Positions 32,528-42,004 are shown, counted from the first letter of the stretch. The stretch is 64,000 bases of DNA from Fibrobacter succinogenes (GCA_902799745.1 CADCBQ010000002.1:102758-166757), one strand, 5' to 3'. Translations and numbers: made by a program. Notes: generated by a model from the sequence alone, not told the origin.

Positions 32528-33400
32528 ATGACCGTCCACATGCCGGCGTTCTTGTTCAAGGCGTGGCCTGTGCTTCGAATCTTCGTTGCGATCGGTGTAA
32601 TGTTGTTTGTTGTCCAGATGGTTTCGACGACAATCTATGATGGCGTCTTGAACCACCAGTTGAACGAACGCCAGAAGCTCGACAAGGAAATGTCCCAAAT
32701 CCAGGGAACTCTCGATTACTTGTCCAATACCACAGCTTCGTTCCTTTCCGATGAAAACCGTCTTTATGCAAGCTTTGGACTGCCCGTGCAGGAGGCGGCT
32801 CCCCGCGAACTCGGTACCGGTGGTTCTGTAAGCCCCGATTCCCTTTTGCTCCGCAAGACGTCCCCGGTCTACGAACGCATGTCCATGCTCGGTGAAACTG
32901 CCGTGCGCATCCAGGGCAAGCTTGCGAACAACGATTCCTCTTTCCGCACCCTGAACAAGTTTATGGACCAGAAGCACTATATGTGGCGCTTCATTCCGTC
33001 TATTTCGCCGACCCAGGGTCGCTATGCCTCGGCTTTTGGCCCGCGTATTCACCCGGTCACGGGCGAAGTCGGCAAGATGCACCAGGGTGTCGATATCGCG
33101 AACGATCGCTGGACTCCGATTTTCGCCCCTGCTGATGGTGTGGTCGAAGTCGCTCAGCTCAGTTCGAGCTTCGGTAACTATGTCACGATTGACCACGGAA
33201 ACGGCATCAAGACACGCTACGGTCACATGCAGCTGTCTATTGTGCACCCGGGTCAGTACCTGCATCGCTACCAGGTGATTGGTTATATGGGTAATACCGG
33301 CCGCTCCGTGGGTCCGCACCTCCATTACGAGGTTTGGGTTCACAACAGCCCCGTTAACCCGCTTGCCTATATGTTGCCCAACGGCTATACCGTTGACTAA
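32528..33400 (+). CDS. Membrane-anchored M23 peptidase (LytM-type)
   Basis: Peptidoglycan endopeptidase or its regulator, 290 residues. One N-terminal transmembrane helix (about 10-32) is followed by a coiled-coil (about 40-62) and then the LytM domain. Zinc ligands are His185 and Asp189 in HQGVD and His266 in HLHYEV; His264 is the catalytic partner. All are present, so it is probably active in the periplasm rather than a degenerate EnvC/NlpD-type factor. I start at the ATG at 32528. The open frame extends upstream through the NIF3 terminator, which cannot be coding. Confidence 0.87.
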   Translation: MTVHMPAFLFKAWPVLRIFVAIGVMLFVVQMVSTTIYDGVLNHQLNERQKLDKEMSQIQGTLDYLSNTTASFLSDENRLYASFGLPVQEAAPRELGTGGSVSPDSLLLRKTSPVYERMSMLGETAVRIQGKLANNDSSFRTLNKFMDQKHYMWRFIPSISPTQGRYASAFGPRIHPVTGEVGKMHQGVDIANDRWTPIFAPADGVVEVAQLSSSFGNYVTIDHGNGIKTRYGHMQLSIVHPGQYLHRYQVIGYMGNTGRSVGPHLHYEVWVHNSPVNPLAYMLPNGYTVD

Positions 33401-33479
33401 GTCGGTATCCGGGTAACGCCCTGCTCCTAAAATATGGCGCCGTTTATCGGCTAAGAGCAGCAACCCCTTAGGGGAATTC

Positions 33480-34265
33480 ATGAAACATATTGGCGAATGC
33501 CTGCGTCTAGTCGCGCTTTTTTCAAGCGTGGTTTTTGCCGATCCCGTTCTCTATTTTACGGAAATTCACCATTGCCCTTCGGAGCCCGAACCCGAATGGG
33601 TCGAAGTCTACAACGCCACGGGGGTGCCGCAACCCATCGAGGAATTCCGTTTTTGCAACCGAGCCAAGAACTGGAGCGTGGGTAAGAACAAGCATGACTC
33701 CATCGCTGCGTTCGAGACCGTGATCTTTACTCGCGATACGCTCCTTTTGCGCGAATACCTCGGATTCAAGGATGTGCGCCTCATCCAGTACGCTATGGGC
33801 TACCTGAACAACTCCACGGGTTCGCTTGCCATTTGCAAGGGGGATACCGTGGTCGATAGCGTCGCCTGGGACAAGCATACGGTTGTTTGCCCCGCTGGTT
33901 TTAATCCGCGAACCGGCCGTGCCGAAAACACGCCGGGTTACCAGGGGTATCAAGGAGGGCGAAACCGGATACTCCGGAAGGAGGGGGAGGCTGCCCCTGC
34001 AAACGAGGCTCCCTTTACCTTCAAGCTCTCGACGCGCGTGGTGCGGGTGGGGAAGACTCCGTTTCGGGTTTATGTTGAAAGTGAATTGCCTGTGACACTC
34101 CGACTTCTGGATTCGGCGGGTCGTGAACAGTGGAAGACGACCGTGTCTGCCTATTCCAACGCCTGGCTGAATGTTCCGCTTGACCGTGTAGGTATAGGTG
34201 TTGCCTATATCGCGCTTGCGTCGGGCAAGTACGAAAAACTGGTCGGGATACTTCTGAGGCCATAA
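33480..34265 (+). CDS. Secreted lamin-tail-domain protein
   Basis: A 261-residue exported protein with signal peptide 1-20 (ending VFAD). It begins immediately with a lamin-tail (LTD) immunoglobulin-like domain: YFTEIHHCPSEPEPEWVEVYN, then GSLAICKGDTVVDSVAW (about 21-150). The C-terminal ~85 residues (from PFTFKLSTRV) are beta-rich and end in a pattern similar to secretion or sorting tails. Bacterial LTD proteins are surface-exposed and often associated with nucleases or esterases; here no enzyme domain is attached. AGGGGAATTC precedes the ATG. The stop overlaps the next start by one base, so the pair is co-translated. Confidence 0.7.
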   Translation: MKHIGECLRLVALFSSVVFADPVLYFTEIHHCPSEPEPEWVEVYNATGVPQPIEEFRFCNRAKNWSVGKNKHDSIAAFETVIFTRDTLLLREYLGFKDVRLIQYAMGYLNNSTGSLAICKGDTVVDSVAWDKHTVVCPAGFNPRTGRAENTPGYQGYQGGRNRILRKEGEAAPANEAPFTFKLSTRVVRVGKTPFRVYVESELPVTLRLLDSAGREQWKTTVSAYSNAWLNVPLDRVGIGVAYIALASGKYEKLVGILLRP

Positions 34266-34981
34266 TGCAGTTTGTCTATATAATAATAGTATGTCTCGCG
34301 ACGGCTTGTTTTGCGGGAGAATTTGTCCATAATCCGGCACAGGTGGCTGAACCTGGTTTTGCAATAGGCTATGCGCAGGTGCCCGAGGCTTCGGTTCAGG
34401 TATTTGGGGCTGGCGGCGAATTCGGTTTTGGCCGTTTTGATCGTTACCGGGTCGCTTTTTCCAATTCGTACCTCGAAATGGATTCCCTTTATAGGCAGGT
34501 CTATTCGGAATGGGAATGTTCGGTGGCCTTTTTCCCTAAAGAGGGACTTGGGCTTGTCGGGGGAGTGGGATACGGGCTTTCGGTGGATTGGGTGCCGGCC
34601 GAAGAACAATGGACTTCAAACCGGTACAAGGCGGGGACCGCATTCGTGAAAAGTCCGTTGTCGCTATCGGCGATGGTGTCATTTTTGAATCATCGGTCGT
34701 ATTACGAGTTCGATTATGCGGTCAAATTCCGGTTCGAGGGAGGGCGCTTTGGAGCCTATCTTGAATACGATGGAGAGTCTTTTGATGTCGGGAATGAACT
34801 TAAATTCGAATACATGACGCTAAAAACGGCGTACCGTTTCCCTGAATTTGCGGTGTCGGTTGCGCTTTCATTTACGGTCGCGGATTGGTCGGTTTCGGGG
34901 GCATATGGCAAAGCCTGCACAATATGGGATTGGTTTGGCTTCGCGGTGTCAAAGTCGATTCGAAAAAAGACTATATTATAA
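34265..34981 (+). CDS. Hypothetical exported protein, likely beta-barrel or beta-sandwich
   Basis: A 238-residue protein with signal peptide 1-17 (ACFAG). The remainder is rich in Gly, Tyr, Phe and Trp, with alternating hydrophobic residues (FGAGGEFGFGRFDRY, LGLVGGVGYGLSVDW, GRFGAYLEYDG). This is the look of an eight- to ten-stranded outer-membrane barrel. I do not recognise the family. It overlaps the stop of the lamin-tail gene by one base and ends two bases before the PAS-protein start, suggesting one transcript. Confidence 0.5.
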   Translation: MQFVYIIIVCLATACFAGEFVHNPAQVAEPGFAIGYAQVPEASVQVFGAGGEFGFGRFDRYRVAFSNSYLEMDSLYRQVYSEWECSVAFFPKEGLGLVGGVGYGLSVDWVPAEEQWTSNRYKAGTAFVKSPLSLSAMVSFLNHRSYYEFDYAVKFRFEGGRFGAYLEYDGESFDVGNELKFEYMTLKTAYRFPEFAVSVALSFTVADWSVSGAYGKACTIWDWFGFAVSKSIRKKTIL

Positions 34982-34983
34982 AT

Positions 34984-36243
34984 ATGCAGGTATCTGTAAG
35001 TCTTTTAATTGCTGTGTCTTTTTTCTGCTTGTTAGTAGTAACAGCATTTGTGATTGCAGTCCTTTTGATTAGGGATTTGCTGCACAAGCAAAAGATTTAT
35101 TCCAATTTTGCCAATTACCTGGGCGATTTCTTGGTGATTGTTTCTAAAGAAGGTCGCTTGATCGATGCGACCCCCACCTATATTTCGGATCCGCTTTATG
35201 TTTTGATTTTGCGCCAGAGGTCTTTCAAGAAGATTTTTTCGGCGGCGGAGTATAAGCGCTTTACGGAATATCTCAAAGGCCTGGATGCATACCCCGATAT
35301 TCCGTTCGTGTTTTCGCAGGATTTGGGCGATGGCTTGAGTTGGTACGAAATTCGCGCAAGCATGCAAAAGCAGGGTGCCGATATTCACATGGTGCTTTTG
35401 CTCAAGAACGTGACTCTGGATGTGGAGTCCAGAACCCAGCGTGACGACTTGAAAGAAAAGGTCGACATGCTTTTGCAGAATACGGGCGATTTTTTGTGGT
35501 CGATGGATGTCGATACCCGTACCTTTACCTTTTTAACGCCGCTGGTCGATGACGAAGGGCGTGCGATTCCAAGAACGCAGGGTGTTCAGGATATTCGTGC
35601 GATGATGCCTGAAGAGGATTATGCGTTCTTTGATAAACATTTGAATGCCCGCATTGTGGAATTCCGTGCGACGGGTCAGAATTCCAGCGAAAATCGCGGT
35701 GTACGTTTGCGCCTGCAAGGTGAAAATGGCAAACTGGACTGGTATGCCTTTTGTGGACGCCTTTATACCGAAGAAAATGCAAAGATTGTATTCCGCGGCT
35801 CGGCGCGTCGCATGGACTTGGAACTTGAAAGCCCTGTTGCCGAAAATTCGGCCATGAGCGAATCTACGCAGGTGTCGGCTTTGGCCTTCCCGGATATTCG
35901 CATGTTCTGGATTGACCGTGATTACAAGATTTGTGGTTGTAATCAGGCATTCTCGCTTGCGTTCGGGAGCCCGATTCCTAAAGATATTGAAGGAAAACGC
36001 TTGCTCGAAGTGGTGCGCCCGCGTTATTTCTCGTTGTTCCATGGCGTGCTTTCGGAGGTATTTGAAAAAGGACTTTCCAAATCTTGGAAGGGTGCTTTTG
36101 GAGTGGGAAATCGCCTGCTTTGGTTTAATGCCGTGCCCCTTAAGCGAGATGACGGGTATACGTATCGAGTTTTGGGCGTGTACCTGCAATTAGATGAAAA
36201 TGATTTTAGTTCAGTCAATAACTTAATTACGGAGAAAAAATGA
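34984..36243 (+). CDS. Membrane-anchored PAS-domain protein without an output domain
   Basis: A 419-residue protein with one N-terminal transmembrane helix (about 5-28) followed by three PAS-like units: about 37-140 (LGDFLVIVSKEGRLIDATP), about 155-285 (NTGDFLWSMDVDTRTF) and about 300-405 (IRMFWIDRDYKICGCNQAF). No histidine kinase, GGDEF, EAL or methyl-accepting region follows; the chain simply ends. It may be a sensor that signals through a partner. I use ATG 34984 so the anchor lies at the N-terminus. The stop overlaps the rhodanese start by four bases (ATGA). Confidence 0.65.
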   Translation: MQVSVSLLIAVSFFCLLVVTAFVIAVLLIRDLLHKQKIYSNFANYLGDFLVIVSKEGRLIDATPTYISDPLYVLILRQRSFKKIFSAAEYKRFTEYLKGLDAYPDIPFVFSQDLGDGLSWYEIRASMQKQGADIHMVLLLKNVTLDVESRTQRDDLKEKVDMLLQNTGDFLWSMDVDTRTFTFLTPLVDDEGRAIPRTQGVQDIRAMMPEEDYAFFDKHLNARIVEFRATGQNSSENRGVRLRLQGENGKLDWYAFCGRLYTEENAKIVFRGSARRMDLELESPVAENSAMSESTQVSALAFPDIRMFWIDRDYKICGCNQAFSLAFGSPIPKDIEGKRLLEVVRPRYFSLFHGVLSEVFEKGLSKSWKGAFGVGNRLLWFNAVPLKRDDGYTYRVLGVYLQLDENDFSSVNNLITEKK

Positions 36244-36692
36244 AAAAATTAATGCTTGTTGCGGTTGCTTCGGTGTTCCTGTTCGCTGGTTGCGAAGAAA
36301 AGAAGGCCGAAGAAGTTAAGGTTGAGGCAAAGCCGGCTGCTGCTGCGGAACAGCCTGCTGCAAAGGCTGCACCTGCTCCGTCCGATATAGCGGTTCGCGC
36401 CGGAGTCCAGTCTATTGATTGGGAAAAGGCTATTGAAATGAACGCTAAGGGTGCCATTTATGTGGATGTGCGTAATCCGCCGGAACTGAACCAGGGTTAT
36501 GCTCCGTATGCGGTAAACATTCCGCTTGGCGAGATTAGGGAACGTTTTAGTGAACTCCCGAAAGACAAGGATTTGCTGATTTACTGCCGTTCTGGCCGTC
36601 GCAGCGAAGCCGCTACCAAGTTCCTGATGGACCAAGGTTACACCCGCGTGTATAATGTTCTCGGTGGTTACCTCGCCTTCCCGCAGAAGTAA
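36240..36692 (+). CDS. Rhodanese-domain lipoprotein
   Basis: A 150-residue periplasmic lipoprotein. The lipobox FAGC is followed by an Ala/Glu/Lys-Pro linker (about 20-45) and one rhodanese domain. The active-site loop is Cys116-Arg-Ser-Gly-Arg-Arg-Ser, an intact six-residue loop expected to carry persulfide. DVRNPPELNQGYAPYAVNIP is the usual preceding block. Stand-alone single-domain rhodaneses move sulfur or act in redox tasks; the partner is not evident. It is coupled by overlap to the PAS gene before it and to ribD after it (TAATG). Confidence 0.85.
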   Translation: MKKLMLVAVASVFLFAGCEEKKAEEVKVEAKPAAAAEQPAAKAAPAPSDIAVRAGVQSIDWEKAIEMNAKGAIYVDVRNPPELNQGYAPYAVNIPLGEIRERFSELPKDKDLLIYCRSGRRSEAATKFLMDQGYTRVYNVLGGYLAFPQK

Positions 36693-37936
36693 TGAACTAC
36701 CTTAACCTCGCCTTTGAAAATTCCCTCTTCTCGGTCGGAATCAGTCGACCGAATCCTGCCGTGGGTGCCGTCGTCGTTCGCGATGGCATCGTCGTCGGTA
36801 AGGGGCGTACACAGCGCCCGGGGAATGCTCATGCCGAGGTAATGGCGCTGCGTGACGCGGGCGAACTCGCCCGCGGGGCGGCCATCTATGTAACGCTGGA
36901 ACCTTGCTGCCATTATGGCCGCACGCCCCCCTGCACAAAGGCTATCATCGATGCCGGCATCAAGGAAGTCTACTTCGCGCATGCCGATCCGAATCCTGTT
37001 GTGCGCGGCAAGAGCCGTGCCATTCTCGAAGAAGCCGGAATCAAGGTCTTTGAAGGTCAGGATGCTTGCGAGCGTGCTATTGTTGAAAGTGGCTGGGATG
37101 ATTCTTGCTCGCATGACGGCTGCAAGGTACTTTCTGGAAATTCAGCAACCATGGGGGAGCCGGAGACTCGCGCCGAGGCCCGTGCCGAAGCCCATATGCT
37201 CTTTCATGAAATCGAGCGATTCTTTGAAGCGTATGACTATTTCGTGCGCAACAAGACGACCTTTATCGAAATCAAGTCCGCCGTTTCGCAGGATGGCTTT
37301 ATGGGCGCATGCCAGCCTGACGGCTCGCATGCCCCGCTTAAAATCACAGGTCAAGGTGCCAACTGCTGGAACCATGAACTCCGCGCCATGAGCGATGCGA
37401 TTCTCGTTGGCGCTGGTACAGTGCTTGCAGACAACCCTTCGCTTGATGTTCGCTTTGCCCAAGGGAACAATCCCGTGAAAATCATTTGGGCGGGCCATCA
37501 TGAATTTACCACCGCCGAAGTCGAAAATCTGCGCGTTTTCCAAGCGCCTGTAGAAGAGGGTAAAGCGCCAATTGTCTTTACTTGTGTGCCGCAGCCCGCG
37601 CTTGAAAAAAAGAATGTAGGCGAGGCGCCGGCTGTTGAAGTGGTTGCTTTAAGTAACGCCTCTTTCGTTGCTAACTGGCACGAAATGCATGCGAATCTTT
37701 CCGCCCGCGGCATGCACCGCCTGATGGTAGAACCTGGCGCTCGTCTTGCTGATGAAATCTTTAAATGCGGTCTCTGGAACCGCCTCGATTTATGGCAATC
37801 TTCCGACCCCGCGGTCGATCGTGCGCTTGAATCCAGCGGCGCCGACGGCTTAACTTATCCGGAACTTCCCACAGCCCTCGTCGCCCGCGAATCCTTTATG
37901 CTCGGGCCCGACGTCCTGACCGTGTACTCGCGTTAA
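36692..37936 (+). CDS. ribD: Bifunctional riboflavin deaminase/reductase RibD
   Basis: Riboflavin biosynthesis: deaminates the pyrimidine intermediate and then reduces its ribosyl side chain. 414 residues. Deaminase zinc site: His47-Ala-Glu49 and Cys72/Cys81 in PCCHYGRTPPC. Reductase domain from about 190 (FIEIKSAVSQDGFMG, DAILVGAGTVLADNPSL). Between the two domains lies an additional Ala/Glu-rich stretch of about 45 residues (about 140-185). Other rib genes are not adjacent. The stop codon overlaps the convergent sufD by four bases. Confidence 0.9.
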   Translation: MNYLNLAFENSLFSVGISRPNPAVGAVVVRDGIVVGKGRTQRPGNAHAEVMALRDAGELARGAAIYVTLEPCCHYGRTPPCTKAIIDAGIKEVYFAHADPNPVVRGKSRAILEEAGIKVFEGQDACERAIVESGWDDSCSHDGCKVLSGNSATMGEPETRAEARAEAHMLFHEIERFFEAYDYFVRNKTTFIEIKSAVSQDGFMGACQPDGSHAPLKITGQGANCWNHELRAMSDAILVGAGTVLADNPSLDVRFAQGNNPVKIIWAGHHEFTTAEVENLRVFQAPVEEGKAPIVFTCVPQPALEKKNVGEAPAVEVVALSNASFVANWHEMHANLSARGMHRLMVEPGARLADEIFKCGLWNRLDLWQSSDPAVDRALESSGADGLTYPELPTALVARESFMLGPDVLTVYSR

Positions 37937-38907
37937 AGCGCCTGCATCAAACGTTTCTTCGCAGCTCCATCGGGCAATTCCAAGAACAATTCCTTCGCGA
38001 ATGCCTTAGTCAGCATTTCTCGGGCCTTATCGGCCGGAATTCCGCGGCTTGTCAAATAGAACATCTGATCCTTGTCGAGTTCGCCCACGGTATTGCCGTG
38101 CGTGCATTCCACGTCATCGTGGTAAATCTTGAGCACCGGCTTCACCGAAACGCTGGGGCCGTCGCTTAAGAGAATCGTATTCACCAGCTGGCTAGAATTC
38201 ACCTGGCTGCAGTTGTTCCCAACGACCACCTGGCCGTCGTAGCTTGCATAAGCGTTTTCGTCGAGAATATTGCGCACGAACTGCGTGCTCACCGTACTGG
38301 GGGCGTTGTGCAAAATCGTCAGACGCTGATGCTTAGAAGCGTTGCCCTTCAGAATGTTCAAGCTGCGGTAATCGAAGTTTGCTCCTTCGCCGTTCAATTC
38401 GACGCGGGCGCTAATACGGCCAATGCCACTGTCTTGCAAAACGTTTGCGAAATGCACCGTAGAATTCGCGGCCTGCTTGATGTCGAAATGCCTAAAGGTC
38501 AGCGGCAAGTCGTTGGCGGGGTTCGCAAAAAAGATTTCGAGTTCGGCGCCTTCGGCTACATTGATATCGAAGCGTTCTGCGCAAATTTCATGCATCACCT
38601 TGTTGTCAAGGATTTCGATGCTTGCCTTTGCGTTCTTGCCGATGTTCAAAACCGTGCGACCGAAGTCGTTGTTGCACTTGAGCATCGCCATTTCGTTTTC
38701 GTCGTCGGCAATAGTCTTTACCAACTGGCGGGCGTTGCAGGCTATCGGCAAAAGGGCGGCAAAGTCGTCTTCGCTTGCGAAGTCTTCGTCGCAAGTGCAT
38801 TCACTCGGGAATTCAGGAGCCTGAATCTTGTTGACCGGGAAAAACGTCCACAATTCGTTATTGCGACGCGGCATTCCCAATTGTTTAATGCGGGTAATGG
38901 CGTCCAT
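37933..38907 (-). CDS. sufD: Fe-S cluster assembly protein SufD
   Basis: SUF-system scaffold subunit, 324 residues; works with SufB and the ATPase SufC to build iron-sulfur clusters. The C-terminal signature IYHDDVECTHGNTVGELD and the following FYLTSRGI are diagnostic. The N-terminal part is shorter than in enterobacterial SufD. Its start overlaps the sufC stop (TAATG). sufB is not adjacent, which is unusual, since sufBCD are normally together. Confidence 0.88.
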   Translation of the reverse strand: MDAITRIKQLGMPRRNNELWTFFPVNKIQAPEFPSECTCDEDFASEDDFAALLPIACNARQLVKTIADDENEMAMLKCNNDFGRTVLNIGKNAKASIEILDNKVMHEICAERFDINVAEGAELEIFFANPANDLPLTFRHFDIKQAANSTVHFANVLQDSGIGRISARVELNGEGANFDYRSLNILKGNASKHQRLTILHNAPSTVSTQFVRNILDENAYASYDGQVVVGNNCSQVNSSQLVNTILLSDGPSVSVKPVLKIYHDDVECTHGNTVGELDKDQMFYLTSRGIPADKAREMLTKAFAKELFLELPDGAAKKRLMQAL

Positions 38908-39653
38908 TAGTTTTCCTCGATCCAGTCGTAACCTTGTTCTTCGAGCTTGAGGGCGAGTTCCGGACCGCCCGAAAGAATAATCTTGCCGTGGCGCAGCACA
39001 TGCACGTAAGTCGGCTTGATGTAGTCCAGAAGTCTCTGGTAGTGCGTCACCAGAATCACCGCCTTTTCGGGCGACATAATCTGATTGATGCCATGAGCCA
39101 CAATGCGGAGAGCGTCAATGTCGAGACCCGAGTCCGTTTCGTCGAGGAACGATACCTTCGGATCCAAAATAGCCATCTGCAGGATTTCGTTGCGCTTCTT
39201 TTCGCCACCGCTAAAGCCGTCGTTCACGCCGCGGTCGCGGTAACGGTCGTCCATTTCGAGCATGGCCATCTTTTCTTCGCAGAGCTTTTTGAAGTCGGCA
39301 TCGGCGAGCGGTTCAAGCCCGAGGTAGGCGCGTTTGGAGTTGAGCGCCATCTGCAAGAATTCCACGTTGTTCACGCCCGGAATTTCAGTCGGATACTGCG
39401 TGCTGATGAACAGGCCCGAATTGGCGCGGTCGCAAATTTCCATCGAAAGCAGGTCCTTGCCGTCGAGCGTCACGGAGCCGTCATTCACGGTGTAGGCGGG
39501 GTGGCCTGCAATCACCTTCGAAAGTGTACTCTTGCCGGAACCGTTGGGGCCCATGATGGCATGGACTTCGCCCGGTTTGACTTCCAGGTTGATACCCTTC
39601 AAAATCTGGGTTCCGTCTTCGATACTAGCTTTCAGGTTCTTGATGGACAGCAT
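38907..39653 (-). CDS. sufC: Fe-S cluster assembly ATPase SufC
   Basis: ABC-type ATPase of the SUF system, 248 residues. Walker A is GPNGSGKSTLS, the signature is FSGGEKKRNEILQM (the SufC-typical form), Walker B is VSFLDETDSGLDID, and the switch His is in ILVTHYQRLL. It starts a two-gene unit with sufD. The ~100 bases upstream are AT-rich and probably contain the promoter. SufB, normally upstream, is replaced here by dnaG on the same strand after a gap. Confidence 0.93.
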   Translation of the reverse strand: MLSIKNLKASIEDGTQILKGINLEVKPGEVHAIMGPNGSGKSTLSKVIAGHPAYTVNDGSVTLDGKDLLSMEICDRANSGLFISTQYPTEIPGVNNVEFLQMALNSKRAYLGLEPLADADFKKLCEEKMAMLEMDDRYRDRGVNDGFSGGEKKRNEILQMAILDPKVSFLDETDSGLDIDALRIVAHGINQIMSPEKAVILVTHYQRLLDYIKPTYVHVLRHGKIILSGGPELALKLEEQGYDWIEEN

Positions 39654-39756
39654 AATTCCTCCGGCGCTATTGCGCTAGAACATTTTTTTACGGCTCAAAT
39701 TTAGAAAAACTTGCGACCTGTGTCTTATCAATTTTTTTTATAATCAGATGAACGGA

Positions 39757-41958
39757 TTACCCGAAGTCATCAAAGTCGTTACCCATGTTGTCGTCACCGC
39801 CGTAAGAATATTCTTCGTCGTCTTCGGGTGGCGGGGGCTCAAAGCCCTCGGGCGGTTCGTCATTAGGCATTTGTTCTTCGGAATAATTTTCAGGCGCAAA
39901 TTCTGCAGGGGGCTGCGGCACATTTTCTGCAAATGCAGGGGCACTCGGCTGCGGATTCTGCGGTGCAGGCGCCGCTTGAACCGGTGCAGGCGCAGCCTGA
40001 ATGGAGGCCGGTGTAATCACGGTTGGGGCCGCAGGCATCGGGGCGCCTTGAATCACCGACTGGAACAGTATCAGCTGGGCCTTGCTGCGTACCACTTGAT
40101 CGGCGAAGGCATCAATCGTAATCTTTTCGGCGTTGAACAAGGCGTTCAACTTTTGCATGCCCTGCGTAAACTTGGACATCTGCATGCGCGTTTCAACCGC
40201 TTCGTTGCTGGTCAGCGGAATCATGTGCTTTTGCCTGTCGCAGAGCTTGGTCGAAAATACGGTTAGCGTCTGGTAAAATTCGATGATTTCTTGCGGCGTT
40301 TTCCACTTTTCTTCGGGCAAGCCTTCCAAAAAGAGCCTGAGCGTGGGCGATACGTTTTCGTACATCAGCTGCGGCGAAACGGCGCCAGTTTCGGCGTAAA
40401 GCGCGATGGCTGAATTCACGAATTCTTCGACCACCGGAGATTCAAACATGCGGACTCCGCTTGCTGCCCAGTCCATGTCAAAGTATTCGAGCGCGCGGTC
40501 CATTAGCGTCGGGTTTCGAAGAACCAAGTTCGCAAAACGGATTTCCATCGGCGGAATGCTTGCCCAGTCGAGCGTGGCGGCCTGCTCCAGTTGCGGAATC
40601 ACTTCAGGTGCGCCTAGGGCGGCTGCATTTGCTGCCATCGGTCGGCGTTCTTCGGTGCCTTTTTGCGGCTTCAAACTTTTCACCTGGGCCAAGGAACGGC
40701 TCGTGTTGAATCGCTCCGCAATCAGCTTCACATACTGGTTTTGAAGTTCTCGGTCGGTAATGCTTTTTACAAGCGACTTGGTGTAAGTTACAAAGCGGGC
40801 GCGTTCTTCGGGGCTTTGCATGTCGTGCTGGCGGGCCAAATAAGAAAGCCAGTCTTCGGATTCGCGCAAAGCGGCACGGAATGCGTCTGCGCCGCGTTCG
40901 TTCACAAAGTTGTCGGGGTCGATCTTGGTGCCATCGGGGCGCGAAAGCGCAAATACGCGAGGCGCAATTCCCTTGGGCAAGACTATTTCCAAACTTCTGA
41001 GGGTTGCTTTCTGGCCGGCTGCGTCACCGTCGAATACCAAGTAGGCGGTGTTGGCGTATCGGGCAAGAATGCTCGCGTGCGTTTCGGTCAATGCCGTTCC
41101 AGAGGCTGCCACCACGTTTGTGACACCGCCTTGATACAGGCTGATCATGTCGAAGTAGCCTTCAACGATAATCACCGCGTTTTCTTTCGCAATGCTTTGT
41201 TTGCTCTGATGCAAACCGAACAGGATATCGCTCTTATGGTACAGCGCCGATTCCGGGCTGTTCATGTACTTCGCACGCTTAAAATCCTTATTATCGCTTA
41301 AGTCGCGGCCACCGAAGGCGACAATCACGCCCGAAAGGTTCTGGATGGCAATCATTAAGCGATCGCGGAACTTATCCGATATTCCGCCGTTTTCTTTTTC
41401 GACAGCAAGTCCCGCCTTGACGCAGTCCAGCGGCGAAAATCCGTTCTTGACGGCGTAACCGATAAAGCCTTCGCGGCCTTCTGGGGCATAGCCGATATGG
41501 AACTGCTTGCGGGTGGCATCGGTAATGTGGCGGCTGGCAAGATACTGGAGCGCTTTGGGTGAAAGGGCGAGTTGCTGTTCAAACCATTCGCAGGCAAGTT
41601 CATTCAGCCTACGGACCATGGCGCGTTCTTCGGTCTTTTCGCTATCTTCGGGGGCGCCTAACTGGGGGAGTGCAAAACCGGTAAAGTTTGCAACCCATTC
41701 CACGGCACCCTTAAAATCCATTTTTTCGTGTTCTTGCACGAACTTGAAAACATCGCCGCCCGCACCACAGGCAAAGCATTTGTAAATGCCCAAGCTCGGG
41801 TTTACATTCATGGAGGGACTTCTGTCATCATGGAAGGGACAGACGCCCAAGTAGCGACCATTTCCGGAACGTTTCAGCGGTACAAAGTTCTCAATGACCA
41901 ACGCAATATCTGCGTGGGCTTTGAGTTGCTGAATGATTTCGTTAGAATAGAACGCCAC
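39757..41958 (-). CDS. dnaG: DNA primase DnaG
   Basis: Replicative primase, 733 residues. The CHC2 zinc finger uses Cys40, His43, Cys61 and Cys64 (CPFHDDRSPS...CFACG). The RNA polymerase/TOPRIM core follows, with VIIVEGYFDMISL and VFDGDAAGQKA. The tail after about residue 640 is Pro/Ala-rich and then strongly acidic, ending DDFG. This tail replaces a recognisable DnaB-binding hairpin at the very end and looks like an SSB-type acidic tip, which is an inference. rpoD, a frequent neighbour, is absent. Confidence 0.93.
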   Translation of the reverse strand: MAFYSNEIIQQLKAHADIALVIENFVPLKRSGNGRYLGVCPFHDDRSPSMNVNPSLGIYKCFACGAGGDVFKFVQEHEKMDFKGAVEWVANFTGFALPQLGAPEDSEKTEERAMVRRLNELACEWFEQQLALSPKALQYLASRHITDATRKQFHIGYAPEGREGFIGYAVKNGFSPLDCVKAGLAVEKENGGISDKFRDRLMIAIQNLSGVIVAFGGRDLSDNKDFKRAKYMNSPESALYHKSDILFGLHQSKQSIAKENAVIIVEGYFDMISLYQGGVTNVVAASGTALTETHASILARYANTAYLVFDGDAAGQKATLRSLEIVLPKGIAPRVFALSRPDGTKIDPDNFVNERGADAFRAALRESEDWLSYLARQHDMQSPEERARFVTYTKSLVKSITDRELQNQYVKLIAERFNTSRSLAQVKSLKPQKGTEERRPMAANAAALGAPEVIPQLEQAATLDWASIPPMEIRFANLVLRNPTLMDRALEYFDMDWAASGVRMFESPVVEEFVNSAIALYAETGAVSPQLMYENVSPTLRLFLEGLPEEKWKTPQEIIEFYQTLTVFSTKLCDRQKHMIPLTSNEAVETRMQMSKFTQGMQKLNALFNAEKITIDAFADQVVRSKAQLILFQSVIQGAPMPAAPTVITPASIQAAPAPVQAAPAPQNPQPSAPAFAENVPQPPAEFAPENYSEEQMPNDEPPEGFEPPPPEDDEEYSYGGDDNMGNDFDDFG

Positions 41959-42004
41959 GACCCAAATTTAGCAAGAAAGGCTGTCGAAATTTTGACGCTT
42001 GCAT

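Noticed and set aside
33401..33479. Hairpin CTGCTC...GAGCAG between the peptidase and lamin-tail genes as a terminator
   Set aside because: The stem is only 6 bp with a ~28-base loop and no T run; too weak to call.
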